From NCBI GenBank assembly GCA_049974865.1, contig JBNGCX010000022.1, forward strand, positions 1-55,596: 55,596 nt of DNA, in the 5' to 3' direction. A program made the translations under genes and the position numbers. Below, one piece after another: positions 40,809 through 50,178 of this stretch (its first letter is position 1; each line of letters begins with the position of its first letter). Below the pieces are notes generated by a model, which saw only the letters and a list, made by a program, of their open reading frames with translations, did no database searches and was not told where the DNA came from. The stretch is from JAGSOU01 sp049974865. GTDB taxonomy: Bacteria; Pseudomonadota; Alphaproteobacteria; Rhodobacterales; Rhodobacteraceae.

Positions 40809-41891
40809 TTACTCGGCCGCCTGGGCTTGCGCGGTCTTGGGGTCGAGGCTGCCATCCGCGTAGCGGGCGGCCATGTCGTCGAGGTCGATGACCTTGATCT
40901 TCGAGGCATGGCCCGCGGTGCCGAAGCGTTCGAACCGGTCGCGGCAGAGATCCTCCATCTCCTTCATCGCCGGCACGAGGAACTTGCGCGGGTCGAATTC
41001 CTGGGGCTTCTCGGTCGCCACCTTGCGGAACTGGCCGGTCATGGCCATCCGGCAGTCGGTGTCGATGTTCACCTTGCGCACGCCCATCCTGATGCCCTTC
41101 TCGATCTCCTCGACGGGCACGCCGTAGGTCTGGGGCATCTCGCCGCCAGAGGCGTTGATCAGGTCCTGCAGATATTGCGGCACGCTCGACGAGCCGTGCA
41201 TCACCAGGTGGGTGTCGGGCAGTTTCTTGTGGATCGCCTCGATGGTGGACATCGACAGGATGTCGCCGGTGGGCTTGCGGGTGAACTTGTAGGCACCGTG
41301 CGAGGTGCCGCAGGCGATGGCCAGCGCGTCGCACTTGGTCTTCATCACGAAATCGACGGCCTGGTCGGGGTCGGTCAGCAGCTGGTCGTGGCTCAGCTTG
41401 CCCTCGGCGCCCGAGCCGTCCTCGGCCGCCGCCTCGCCAGATTCCAGGCTGCCCAGAACCCCCAGCTCGCCCTCGACGCTCGCGCCGACCCAATGGGCCA
41501 TGTCCGCGACGCGCTTGGTGATGTCGACATTGTATTCGTAGGAGGAGGGCGTCTTCATGTCCGCTTCCAGCGAGCCGTCCATCATCACCGAGGTAAAGCC
41601 GTGCCGGATCGCGGTCATGCAGGTGGCTTCGTTATTACCGTGGTCCTGGTGCATGCATACCGGGACGTCCGGGTACATCTCGGCCAGCGCCTGCACCATG
41701 TGGCGCAGCATGATGTCGCCCGCGTATTTCCGCGCGCCGCGGCTGGCCTGCAGGATCACCGGTGCGTCCACCGCCTTGGCCGCGTTCATGATGGCCAGAC
41801 CCTGCTCCATGTTGTTGATGTTGAAGGCAGGCACGCCGTAACCATGCTCGGCCGCGTGATCCAGAAGTTGCCTCAGGGTGATAAGTGCCAT
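40809..41891 (-). CDS. fba: Class II fructose-1,6-bisphosphate aldolase (Calvin-cycle subtype)
   Basis: This 360-residue zinc aldolase makes fructose 1,6-bisphosphate and sedoheptulose 1,7-bisphosphate. It has MALITLRQLLDHAAEHGYGVPAFNINNMEQ at the start, zinc-site VCMHQDHGNN, VEGELGVLG, CGTSHGAYKF and VMHGSSSVP. The ATG at 41891 follows AAGGAGGGCACA. It lies between pgk and cbbM with gaps of 11 and 24 bases. Confidence 0.95.
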   Translation of the reverse strand: MALITLRQLLDHAAEHGYGVPAFNINNMEQGLAIMNAAKAVDAPVILQASRGARKYAGDIMLRHMVQALAEMYPDVPVCMHQDHGNNEATCMTAIRHGFTSVMMDGSLEADMKTPSSYEYNVDITKRVADMAHWVGASVEGELGVLGSLESGEAAAEDGSGAEGKLSHDQLLTDPDQAVDFVMKTKCDALAIACGTSHGAYKFTRKPTGDILSMSTIEAIHKKLPDTHLVMHGSSSVPQYLQDLINASGGEMPQTYGVPVEEIEKGIRMGVRKVNIDTDCRMAMTGQFRKVATEKPQEFDPRKFLVPAMKEMEDLCRDRFERFGTAGHASKIKVIDLDDMAARYADGSLDPKTAQAQAAE

Positions 41892-41902
41892 TGTGCCCTC
41901 CT

Positions 41903-43111
41903 TCAGGCGGCTTGTTGAGTGCGGGTCAGTGCTGCGATGCCGGGGAGGACGCGCCCCTCCAGCCATTCCAGGAACGCCCCACCGGCGGTGGAGACATAGG
42001 TGAAGTCCTCGGTGACGCCGGCCTTGTTCAGTGCGGCCACGGTGTCGCCCCCGCCGGCGATTGACACGCAGAGCCGCGCGCGGGTCAGCTCGGCCGCGCA
42101 TTCGGCCAGCGCCATGGTCGATTGGTCGAAGGGCGCGATCTCGAACGCGCCCAGCGGCCCGTTCCAGAGTATCGTCTGCGCGCCCGCAAGAACACCCTGG
42201 AATTGCGCCAGCGCCCTGGTCCCGGCATCGAGGATCATCGAATCCGCGGGGCATTCGTCCCAGGGCACGATGCGCTTGCGCGCGCCTTCCTTGAATTCCT
42301 TGCTGACCACCACGTCCTCGGGCAGCAGGATCTCGCAGCCCGCCTTGGCGGCCAGCGCCTCGATCTCCTTCACGGTGTCCACCATGTCGGGTTCGTGCAG
42401 CGATTTGCCCATCGGCGCGCCGTGGGCGTAAAGGAAGGTGTTGGCCATGCCGCCGCCCACGATGACGGCGTCGAGCTTGCCCACCAGGTTCTTCAGCACC
42501 GAGATCTTGGTCGAGACCTTGGCGCCGCCCACGATGGCGACCGAGGGGCGCCTGGGCGCCTCGAGCGCGCGGGTCAGCGCCTCCATCTCCTCCACCATCA
42601 GCGGGCCGGCGGTGGCGGGCAGGAACGCGGTGATCCCGGCGGTCGAGGCATGCGCGCGGTGGGCGCAGGAAAAGGCGTCGTTGACGTAGATGTCGCCGAG
42701 CGCGGCGAACTGGCGGGCGAGTTCGAGATCGTTCTTCTCTTCGCCCTTGTTGTAGCGCACGTTCTCGCACAGCATCGCCTCGCCGTCCTGCAGCGCGTTG
42801 GAGTGATCCTCGGCCGCGCGCCCGGCCGAAACGTCCGAGAAGCGCACCGGCACGCCCAGATGCTCGGCCAGCACCGGGCGCAGCTTGTCCACCGACAGGG
42901 CGGGGTCGAGCTCGCCCTTGGGCCGGCCCAGATGGGTGAGGATGACCAGCCGCGCCCCCTGCGCCAGCAGCGGCTTCATGCCCGCGGCAAAGCGAGCGAT
43001 GCGGGTGGCGTCGGTGACCTTGCCGTCCTTGACCGGCACGTTCAGGTCGGCGCGCACCACCAGGCGCTTGCCTTTCACGTCCATCGCGGTGATCGGGGTA
43101 ATGCCGTCCAT
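41903..43111 (-). CDS. pgk: Phosphoglycerate kinase
   Basis: This 402-residue Pgk has RLVVRADLNVPVKDGKVTD at the N-terminus, LTHLGRPKGELDP, NAFSCAHRAHAST, GGAKVSTKISVL and the C-terminal AGGGDTVAALNKAG. It consumes ATP to activate 3-phosphoglycerate. The ATG at 43111 is in a TGATG overlap with the gap stop. Some cbbII operons lack a pgk copy; its presence here makes the reductive half of the cycle complete in one operon. Confidence 0.95.
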   Translation of the reverse strand: MDGITPITAMDVKGKRLVVRADLNVPVKDGKVTDATRIARFAAGMKPLLAQGARLVILTHLGRPKGELDPALSVDKLRPVLAEHLGVPVRFSDVSAGRAAEDHSNALQDGEAMLCENVRYNKGEEKNDLELARQFAALGDIYVNDAFSCAHRAHASTAGITAFLPATAGPLMVEEMEALTRALEAPRRPSVAIVGGAKVSTKISVLKNLVGKLDAVIVGGGMANTFLYAHGAPMGKSLHEPDMVDTVKEIEALAAKAGCEILLPEDVVVSKEFKEGARKRIVPWDECPADSMILDAGTRALAQFQGVLAGAQTILWNGPLGAFEIAPFDQSTMALAECAAELTRARLCVSIAGGGDTVAALNKAGVTEDFTYVSTAGGAFLEWLEGRVLPGIAALTRTQQAA

Positions 43112-44106
43112 CACACGCCCCCCATGTGCACGGCATTGTCCGCCATCCGGCAGGAGAAGCCCCATTCGTTGTCATACCAGGCCAGCACCCGCACCAGCCC
43201 GTTCAGCACCTTGGTCTGATCGGCGGCGAAATTGCAGGAATGGCCGTCGTGGTTGTAGTCGACCGAGACCTTGGGCTCGGTTTCATAGCTGACGATGCCC
43301 TTCATGGCGCCCTGCGCCGCCTCGGCCATCAGCGCGTTGATCTCCTCGGCGGTGACCGATTTGCCGGGCACGAAGGTCAGGTCCACGGCCGAGACGTTGG
43401 GCGTCGGCACCCGGATGGCCGAGCCGTCGAGCCGGCCGTTGATCTCCGGCAGCACCTCGCCGATGGCCTTGGCCGCCCCGGTAGAGGTGGGGATCAGGCT
43501 GAGCGCCGCGGCGCGGGCGCGGTAGAGGTCCTTGTGGCGGCGGTCCAGCGTGGGCTGGTCGCCGGTGTAGGAATGCACCGTGGTCATGATGCCGCTCTCG
43601 ATGCCGATGGCGTCGTTCAGCACCTTGGCCATGGGCGCCAGGCAGTTGGTGGTGCAGGAACCGTTGGAGACCACCTTGTGATCCGCGGTCAGCTTGTCGT
43701 GGTTCACGCCGTAGACCATGGTCAGGTCGGCATTCTTGGCCGGCGCCGAGACCAGAACCTTGCCCGCGCCATGCTCCAGGTGCACGCCCGCGGCCTCGCG
43801 CGAGTTGAACACGCCCGAGCATTCCAGGACCACGTCGCAGCCCGACCAGTCCAGTTCGGTCGGGTCGTAGGTCGAGAACACCTTCATCGGGCCCTGGCCC
43901 ACGTCCATGGTGTCGCCCTCGACGGTGATCTCCTTCGAGAAACGGCCATGCACGCTGTCGTATTTCAGCAGGTGGGCGTTGGTCTCGATCGGGCCGGTGG
44001 CGTTGAGTTTCACCACCTGGATATCTGTGCGGCCGCTTTCGATGATGGCGCTGAGCGTGCATCGGCCGATGCGGCCCATGCCGTTGATGCCTACACGAAC
44101 GGTCAT
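43111..44106 (-). CDS. gap: Glyceraldehyde-3-phosphate dehydrogenase, type I
   Basis: This 331-residue Gap has the NAD(P) motif INGMGRIGR, the catalytic cysteine in NGSCTTNCLAP and TVHSYTGDQPTLDRRHKDLYRAR. It ends in WYDNEWGFSCRMADNAVHMG. The residue after the second beta strand is VKLNATGPIETN rather than the usual ND, which hints at NADP use; that is inference. It follows tkt by 15 bases and overlaps pgk. Confidence 0.93.
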   Translation of the reverse strand: MTVRVGINGMGRIGRCTLSAIIESGRTDIQVVKLNATGPIETNAHLLKYDSVHGRFSKEITVEGDTMDVGQGPMKVFSTYDPTELDWSGCDVVLECSGVFNSREAAGVHLEHGAGKVLVSAPAKNADLTMVYGVNHDKLTADHKVVSNGSCTTNCLAPMAKVLNDAIGIESGIMTTVHSYTGDQPTLDRRHKDLYRARAAALSLIPTSTGAAKAIGEVLPEINGRLDGSAIRVPTPNVSAVDLTFVPGKSVTAEEINALMAEAAQGAMKGIVSYETEPKVSVDYNHDGHSCNFAADQTKVLNGLVRVLAWYDNEWGFSCRMADNAVHMGGV

Positions 44107-44121
44107 ACTGTCCTCTCTCCC

Positions 44122-46110
44122 TTATGCGGTCAGGCCACGCGCGGCCTCGGCCACGGCTTCGGGCGTGATGCCGAAATGCCTGTATAGTTCGTCGATCGGG
44201 GCCGACGCGCCGAAGCTCGACATGCCCACGAAGGCGCTGTTGGGGCCCAGGATCGGGGCCCAGCCTTGTTCCACGGCCGCCTCGACGCCGACGCGCGGCG
44301 CGTCGCCCAGAACGGCGGCGTGATAGGCCGCGTCCTGCTGCGCGAACAGCTCGAAGCACGGGGCCGAGACCACGGCGGCCTTGATACCCTCTGCGGCCAG
44401 CAGGTCGGCGGCCTTCATGGCGATCTCGACCTCGGAACCGGTGGCGATCAGGGTTACGTCGCGCCCGCCCTCGGCCTCGCGCAGCACGTAGGCGCCCCTG
44501 GCCGACAGGTTCTCGTCGGTATGCGCGGTGCGCAGGCAGGGCAGGCCCTGCCGGCTGAGCGCCAGGATGCTGGGCGTGCGGGTGGCGCCGGCGGCGATTT
44601 CCCAGACCTCGGCTGTCTCCACCACGTCGCAGGGGCGGAAGACGTTGACGTTGGGCATGGCGCGGAACGAGGCCAGGTGCTCCACCGGCTGGTGGGTCGG
44701 GCCGTCCTCGCCCAGGCCGATGCTGTCATGGGTCATGACATAGGCCACCGGCACCTGCATCAGCGCCGACAGGCGGATCGAGGGGCGGCAATAGTCGGTG
44801 AACACCAGGAAGGTGCCGCCGTAGGGCACGAAGCCGCCATGCAGCGCGATGCCGTTCATCGCCGCGGCCATGCCGTGCTCGCGGATGCCGTAATGGATGT
44901 AGTGGCCGCCGTAATTCTCGCGCGTCACCGGGGCCATGGCGCCGGTGCGGGTGAGGTTGGAGCCGGTCAGGTCGGCCGAGCCGCCCACGACGTTGGGCAG
45001 GGTGTCGTAGACCACCTCGAGCGCCATGGCGCTGGCCTTGCGGGTGGCGACCTTGGGGGCCTCGGCCGAGAGCTCGGCCTTGTAGGCGCGGATGGCCTCG
45101 GCCAGGGCCGCCTTGTCGGGCGAGGCGAGCGAGGTGTTGAACGCCTCGGTCAGAGGCGAGGCCGCCAGCCGCTCTTCCCAGGCCCGACGCGCGGCTTGGC
45201 CCCGCTTCGCGACGGCCTTCCAGGCAGCGGCGGCCTCATCCGGAATCTCAAAGGGGGCGTGGTGCCAGCCCAGCGCCTCGCGCGTGGCGGCGATCTCCTC
45301 GGCGCCCAGCGGCGCGCCGTGGGTGGCGGCGGTGCCCTGCTTGGTGGGCGCGCCGTAGCCGATCACCGTCTTGCACGCGATCAGCGAGGGGCGCGGGTCG
45401 TTGCGCGCGGCCTCGATCGCCGCGGCCACGGCGTCGTTGTCATGGCCGTCGACGGCTTGCACATGCCAGCCGCAGGCGGCGAAGCGCGCCTTCTGATCGG
45501 TCGAGGTCGACAGCTCGGTCGAGCCGTCGATGGTGATCTGGTTGTCGTCCCACAGCACGATCATCCGGCCCAGCCGCATGTGGCCGGCCATGTCGGCGGC
45601 CTCGTGGCTGATGCCCTCCATCAGGCACCCGTCGCCGGCGATGACATAGGTGTAGTGATCCACCAGGTCGTCGCCGAAGCGGGCGTTGTGCATCCGCTCG
45701 GCCAGCGCCATGCCCACGGCGGTGGCGATGCCCTGGCCCAGCGGGCCGGTGGTGGTCTCGATCCCGTCGGCATGGCCGTATTCCGGGTGGCCCGCGGTGC
45801 GGAAGCCCATCTGGCGGAAATTCTTGACCTGCTCGATATCCATGTCGGCATAGCCGAGCATGTGGTTGATCGCGTAGATCAGCATCGAGCCGTGCCCCGC
45901 CGACAGCACGAAGCGGTCGCGGTCCTGCCAGTTCGGCGACGAGGGGTCGATATCGATGAAGCGGTTGTAGAGAACGGCGGCCACGTCGGCCATGCCCATG
46001 GGCATGCCCGGATGGCCGGATTTCGCGGCCTCGACGGCATCCATGGTCAGCGCGCGGATGGCGTTGGCCATGATCGCCTCGGAGGCGGTGTTGACGGTCA
46101 TCTGGTTCAT
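44122..46110 (-). CDS. tkt: Transketolase (CbbT)
   Basis: This 662-residue thiamine diphosphate enzyme has SGHPGMPMGMADVAAVLYNRF, the cofactor motif GDGCLMEGISHEAADMAGHMRLGRMIVLWDDN region, the transketolase motif GIREHGMAAAMNGIALHG and DSIGLGEDGPTHQPVEHLA. The length is typical. It is third gene in the cbb operon, 11 bases downstream of phosphoribulokinase. Confidence 0.95.
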   Translation of the reverse strand: MNQMTVNTASEAIMANAIRALTMDAVEAAKSGHPGMPMGMADVAAVLYNRFIDIDPSSPNWQDRDRFVLSAGHGSMLIYAINHMLGYADMDIEQVKNFRQMGFRTAGHPEYGHADGIETTTGPLGQGIATAVGMALAERMHNARFGDDLVDHYTYVIAGDGCLMEGISHEAADMAGHMRLGRMIVLWDDNQITIDGSTELSTSTDQKARFAACGWHVQAVDGHDNDAVAAAIEAARNDPRPSLIACKTVIGYGAPTKQGTAATHGAPLGAEEIAATREALGWHHAPFEIPDEAAAAWKAVAKRGQAARRAWEERLAASPLTEAFNTSLASPDKAALAEAIRAYKAELSAEAPKVATRKASAMALEVVYDTLPNVVGGSADLTGSNLTRTGAMAPVTRENYGGHYIHYGIREHGMAAAMNGIALHGGFVPYGGTFLVFTDYCRPSIRLSALMQVPVAYVMTHDSIGLGEDGPTHQPVEHLASFRAMPNVNVFRPCDVVETAEVWEIAAGATRTPSILALSRQGLPCLRTAHTDENLSARGAYVLREAEGGRDVTLIATGSEVEIAMKAADLLAAEGIKAAVVSAPCFELFAQQDAAYHAAVLGDAPRVGVEAAVEQGWAPILGPNSAFVGMSSFGASAPIDELYRHFGITPEAVAEAARGLTA

Positions 46111-46121
46111 CTCGGGGCTCC

Positions 46122-46994
46122 TCAGGCGCGTTTGGATTCGCTGACCAGGCGCTCGATCATGGGGGTGAAGATCAGCTGCATGGCGAGATCGAGCTTGCCG
46201 CCGGGGATGACGATCGAGTTCGCCCGGCTCATCCAGCTGTCATGGATCATCGAGGTCAGGTAGGGGAAGTCGATCCCCCGCGGGTTGGCAAAGCGGATCA
46301 CCACCAGGCTTTCGTCCGCGGTGGGGATCCAGCGCGCCACGAAGGGGTTGGAGGTGTCCACCACCGGCACGCGCTGGAAATTCACGTCGGTCTGGGTGAA
46401 TTGCGGGGTGATGCAATGCACATAGGCATGCATCCGGCGCAGGATGACGTCGGTCACCGCCTCGGTGGTGTAGCCGCGGCTGGCGCGGTCGCGGTGGATC
46501 TTCTGGATCCATTCCAGGTTGATCACCGGCACCACGCCGATCTTGAGATCGGCATATTTGGCGATATTCACCTCGTCATTGACCACGGCGCCGTGCAGGC
46601 CCTCGTAGAACAGCAGGTCCGAACCGTCCTCGAACGGCTCCCAGCCGGTGAACTCGCCCGGCGGCACGCCGTAGCGGTCGGCCTCGTCGGCGTCGTGGAC
46701 GTAGTGGCGGGTGCGGCCGCGGCCGGTTTCGCCGTATTCGCGGAAGACGCGCTCCAGCTCGCCCAGCTCATTGGCGTCATAGCTGAAATGGCTGAAGCCC
46801 TGGTCGCCGTCGGAATAACGCCGCTCCAGTTCGGCCTTCATGTCGGCGCGGTTGTAACGGTGAAAGGCGTCGCCCTCGATCGAGACCGCCTTCACGCCCT
46901 CGCGCCGGAAGATCTGATCGAAGGTATGCTTGACGGTCGAGGTGCCGGCCCCCGAGGATCCAGTGACCGAGATGATCGGGTGTTTCTTGCTCAT
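46122..46994 (-). CDS. cbbP: Phosphoribulokinase (CbbP)
   Basis: This 290-residue proteobacterial-type Prk has a P-loop GSSGAGTSTVKHTF (about 12-25), EGDAFHRYNRADM, FEDGSDLLFYEGLHGAV, and VVPVINLEWIQKIHRD. It makes ribulose 1,5-bisphosphate, the RuBisCO substrate. It lies between cbbF and tkt with gaps of 22 and 11 bases. The length is the octameric bacterial type, not the cyanobacterial/plant type. Confidence 0.96.
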   Translation of the reverse strand: MSKKHPIISVTGSSGAGTSTVKHTFDQIFRREGVKAVSIEGDAFHRYNRADMKAELERRYSDGDQGFSHFSYDANELGELERVFREYGETGRGRTRHYVHDADEADRYGVPPGEFTGWEPFEDGSDLLFYEGLHGAVVNDEVNIAKYADLKIGVVPVINLEWIQKIHRDRASRGYTTEAVTDVILRRMHAYVHCITPQFTQTDVNFQRVPVVDTSNPFVARWIPTADESLVVIRFANPRGIDFPYLTSMIHDSWMSRANSIVIPGGKLDLAMQLIFTPMIERLVSESKRA

Positions 46995-47016
46995 TGCGTA
47001 ATCGTCCTTCCGGGGC

Positions 47017-48024
47017 TCAGGCGCGGAACAGGCCGCGCTTACCGAAGAGGGCCGAGACCTCTTGTTCGGGCAGGTCGTGATAGGTGGCTACGCGCGTCAC
47101 CTTCTCGGCCGAGCCGAAAACGAAGGGCGTGCGCTGATGCAACTCGGTGGCGGCCTGGCTCATGATCGCGTCGTGCCCGTCGGTGGCCATGCCCCCGGCC
47201 TGTTCGATCACGAAGGCGATGGGCGCGCATTCATAGACCATGCGCAGCCGGCCCTTCTCATACCCCTTGCGCTGGTCGCCGGGGTAGAGGAACACGCCGC
47301 CGCGGCTGAGGATGCGGTGCGTCTCGGCCACCAGCGAGGCGACCCAGCGCATGTTGAAATCCTTGTCGCGCGGGCCCTCGACGCCGGCGATGCAATCGTC
47401 GATATAGGCCCGGATCGGGTTCGGCCAGTGGCGGTAGTTCGAGGCGTTGATCGCAAATTCATGCGAGGTTTCGGGCACTTTCACCGCCGCGTTCACCAGC
47501 ACGAACTGCTTGCTGTCCGGGTCCAGCAGGTATTCCTGCGTGCCCGCGCCGAAGGTGACCACCAGCATGGTCTGCGGGCCGTAGATGATGTAGCCGCCCG
47601 CCAGTTGCTCGGAGGCCGGGCGCAGCACGCTTTCGTTGCCGCCGTCCTTGGCCTCGAAAACCGAGAAGATCGTGCCGATGGAAACGTTGACGTCGATATT
47701 GCTGGAGCCGTCCAGCGGATCGATGGCCAGCGCGTAGCGCCCGGCGGGGTCGAGCTCGACCACCTCTTCCTGCTCTTCCGAGGCGTACCAGCGCACATTG
47801 GCCGTCTTCAGCCGCGCGGCGAAGGCGTCGTCGGCGATGATGTCCAGCGCCTTCTGGCCGTCGCCGCCGGTGTTGACCCCGACCTCTTCGCCCAGGGCCG
47901 CGCCCAGGGGGCCGCGCTGGATGGTATGGCCCAGCTGCGCAGCCACCTCGCACAGCGCCTCCATGAGGGGGCGCAGCGGGGCGGGGATGTGCTCCAACTC
48001 CCGGATGGGATGTTCGCTATTCAT
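47017..48024 (-). CDS. cbbF: Fructose-1,6-bisphosphatase, class I (CbbF)
   Basis: This 335-residue class I FBPase has the metal site ALAIDPLDGSSNIDVNVSIG, the substrate loop LRMVYECAPIAFVIEQAGG and SRGGVFLYPGD. The ATG at 48024 follows GGGAGGAATTT, better than the upstream GTG. It is first in the cbb operon and is divergent from cbbR. It presumably also serves sedoheptulose 1,7-bisphosphate. Confidence 0.95.
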   Translation of the reverse strand: MNSEHPIRELEHIPAPLRPLMEALCEVAAQLGHTIQRGPLGAALGEEVGVNTGGDGQKALDIIADDAFAARLKTANVRWYASEEQEEVVELDPAGRYALAIDPLDGSSNIDVNVSIGTIFSVFEAKDGGNESVLRPASEQLAGGYIIYGPQTMLVVTFGAGTQEYLLDPDSKQFVLVNAAVKVPETSHEFAINASNYRHWPNPIRAYIDDCIAGVEGPRDKDFNMRWVASLVAETHRILSRGGVFLYPGDQRKGYEKGRLRMVYECAPIAFVIEQAGGMATDGHDAIMSQAATELHQRTPFVFGSAEKVTRVATYHDLPEQEVSALFGKRGLFRA

Positions 48025-48129
48025 AAATTCCTCCCGAATCTGGCGGCGAACCACAAGATGGCCTTGCTATTTCAGGAAATGACCGAATATAGAATTTAAA
48101 ATGTTCGAACCGATCTTTAGGAAAATTTA
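48025..48129. promoter_or_regulatory. cbbR-cbbF divergent control region
   Basis: This 105-bp AT-rich spacer is between the two divergent genes. It has the inverted repeat ATTTC-AG-GAAAT (48069-48080), the perfect 8-bp palindrome GTTCGAAC (48103-48110), and AATTTAAAAT in between. LysR-type CbbR normally binds T-N11-A sites here; I cannot assign the exact box by eye. Confidence 0.5.
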
Positions 48130-49050
48130 ATGCCGAAACCCGAAGCGGTTACTTTCAAGCAGTTACGCGCCCTTTCTGCGGTTGCTTCCTGCGGCACAAT
48201 GACCGCCGCGGCCGAGATCATCGGCCTGACTCCGCCTGCCGTGCACACCCAGCTGCGCCAGCTTGAACAGAATTTCGGCTGCAAGCTGCTGCAGAGGGGC
48301 CGGGGCGGGGGCACCGTTCTGACGCTTCAGGGCGAGGCGGTTCTCGCGGCGGCGCGCAAGATCGAGGCGGCTCTGACCGCCTGCACCGAGAGGGTGGCGG
48401 CTCTGAACGAGGGGCGCGAGGGCCTGGTCAATCTCGGCGTGGTGTCGACGGGCAAGTATTTCGCCCCCGCGCTGGTGGCCCGGCTGAACCGCGCCTTCCC
48501 CGAGATCGAGGTGCTGCTGAAGGTCGGCAACCGCGACTCCGTGCTGGCCTGGCTGGAGGACGCCACGGTGGACATGGCGATCATGGGCCGCCCGCCGCGC
48601 CTGCCGCAGGTGGTCTCGACCGCGCTGGGCGCGCATCCGCACGTTCTGATCGCGCCGCCGGACCACCCGCTCGCCGACCGCGAGGAACTGTTCGCCGAGG
48701 ACCTGGTCGGTGAGACCTACATCGCGCGCGAGCGCGGCTCGGGCACCCGCATCCTGATGGACCGTTTCCTTGACCGCCTGGGCGAGGAACGCCCCTATCC
48801 GGCGATCGAACTCAGCTCGAACGAGACCATCAAGCAGGCGGTGATCGCCGGGCTGGGCCTGGCCCTGATCTCGCGCCACACCGTCACCGACGAGCTGCGC
48901 GGGGGGCGGCTGGTCGAGTTGCCGGTGCGCGGCCTGCCCATCGTGCGGCAATGGTACATGGTCCACCGCAACGACCTGCCCATGGATTCGGCCAGCCGAA
49001 ACGTGCACGATTTCATCTCCGGGCTCGACGGCACCTTCCTGCCCAGCTGA
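48130..49050 (+). CDS. cbbR: CbbR, LysR-type activator of the Calvin operon
   Basis: This 306-residue LysR regulator has an N-terminal helix-turn-helix (FKQLRALSAVASCGTMTAAAEIIGLTPPAVHTQLRQLE region, 9-47) and a substrate-binding domain (LVNLGVVSTGKYFAPALVA; LDRLGEERPYPAIELSSNETIKQAV). CbbR proteins sense RuBP, PEP or NADPH. The position, divergent from cbbF, is the classic arrangement. It is followed after three bases by a MerR remnant. Confidence 0.95.
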   Translation: MPKPEAVTFKQLRALSAVASCGTMTAAAEIIGLTPPAVHTQLRQLEQNFGCKLLQRGRGGGTVLTLQGEAVLAAARKIEAALTACTERVAALNEGREGLVNLGVVSTGKYFAPALVARLNRAFPEIEVLLKVGNRDSVLAWLEDATVDMAIMGRPPRLPQVVSTALGAHPHVLIAPPDHPLADREELFAEDLVGETYIARERGSGTRILMDRFLDRLGEERPYPAIELSSNETIKQAVIAGLGLALISRHTVTDELRGGRLVELPVRGLPIVRQWYMVHRNDLPMDSASRNVHDFISGLDGTFLPS

Positions 49051-49053
49051 CGC

Positions 49054-49218
49054 ATGGGCACCGACGTCAAGCGCATCGCACGCGACCACCTCGTCCAGAT
49101 CGAGGCCAAGATCGCCGAACTGCGGGCGATGCATGCCACCCTGTCCGAACTGGTCTGCGCCTGCGCCGGCGACGACCGCCCCGATTGCCCGATCCTCAAG
49201 GGGTTGGCCGAGGGCTAG
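49054..49218 (+). pseudogene. C-terminal remnant of a MerR-family metal regulator
   Basis: This 54-residue frame has no DNA-binding domain. It has the antiparallel dimerisation helix (DHLVQIEAKIAELRAMHATLSELV) and the metal-binding loop CACAGDDRPDCPIL found at the end of CueR/HmrR/ZntR-type MerR proteins, which are about 130-150 residues long. It begins three bases after the cbbR stop, in the same frame. The missing N-terminal two-thirds suggest a deletion at this junction. No ribosome site is obvious, so it is probably a relic; a stand-alone dimerising peptide is the alternative. Confidence 0.75.
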
Positions 49219-49224
49219 GCGCCG

Positions 49225-50046
49225 TCAACCCCGCGGGCCGGGGCGGAACTCCTCCTTGACGGCCTTCATGGCCTTGCGGTCGGTCAGCCCGGGCAGGAGC
49301 AGTTGCAGCCACCGACCGAGCCGCATCTGTCGGGTCATCAGCAATTCGCGCTTGCGCCGGTCCATTCCCCTGAGGATCCGCCGCGCGCATTCGTCGACCG
49401 GCATCATGCGCTCTTCCTTGATCATGCTGACTCCGGCCTCGCCGCCGCCGAGCGCGTAGCCGCGCTTGCGGATGTCGGTGGCGACGATGCCGGGATAGAC
49501 CAGCATCACCGAGACGCCCTGTCCGGCCAGTTCGGCCCGCAGCGCCTCGTAAAAGCCGCGAATGGCGAACTTGCTGGCGCTGTAGGCGGTGCGCCCGGGG
49601 ACCCCGAACAGTCCCGCCACCGACGAGATCGCCACGATCAACCCGCCGCTCCTGGTCAGATGGGGCAGGGCGGAGTGGGTCAGCCAGACGCCGGACCAGA
49701 AATTGAGGGTCATCAGGGTCTGGTACCAGTCCAGATCGGCCTCATCGAGATCGGCGAAATTGGCATGAGCGGACATGCCGGCATTGTTCACCAGCACGTC
49801 GATGCGACCCAGCCGCTCGACCGTCTGCTCGATCAGCGCCTTGCAGGCGGCGCGGTCGGTGACATCGGTCGGGATGGCCTCGATCCGTGCCCCGGTCGGG
49901 CCCAGTTCCTGGGCCAGGGCGTTCAGCGCATCCGCGTTGCGCGCCGCGAGGACCAGGGCCGCATCGGTGCCGTCCCGCTGTGCGATCTGGCGTGCGAGTT
50001 CCGCGCCGATGCCCTTGGACGCGCCGGTGATGATGGTGACCTTCAT
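49225..50046 (-). CDS. Short-chain dehydrogenase/reductase
   Basis: This 273-residue classical SDR has the cofactor motif TGASKGIG (about 7-14), the NNAG motif (VLVNNAGMSAHANF), a catalytic serine in AISSVAGLFG and YSASK. The C-terminal extension (RRKRELLMTRQMRLGRWLQLLLPGL) is amphipathic and may associate with membranes. The ATG at 50046 follows GGAGAGAACGGC. The substrate is unknown. It converges on the MerR remnant with 6 bases between. Confidence 0.85.
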   Translation of the reverse strand: MKVTIITGASKGIGAELARQIAQRDGTDAALVLAARNADALNALAQELGPTGARIEAIPTDVTDRAACKALIEQTVERLGRIDVLVNNAGMSAHANFADLDEADLDWYQTLMTLNFWSGVWLTHSALPHLTRSGGLIVAISSVAGLFGVPGRTAYSASKFAIRGFYEALRAELAGQGVSVMLVYPGIVATDIRKRGYALGGGEAGVSMIKEERMMPVDECARRILRGMDRRKRELLMTRQMRLGRWLQLLLPGLTDRKAMKAVKEEFRPGPRG

Positions 50047-50178
50047 GCCGTTCTCTCCGCTGGACGCACCCCGGTCACGGACCGGCATGTGCAGGCCGCT
50101 CGGAACGATGCGCTTTGGCCGACGATACCCCCGGATGCGGCCCCGGCCAAACCCGGACTTGGCCCGCCGACGCGCCAC

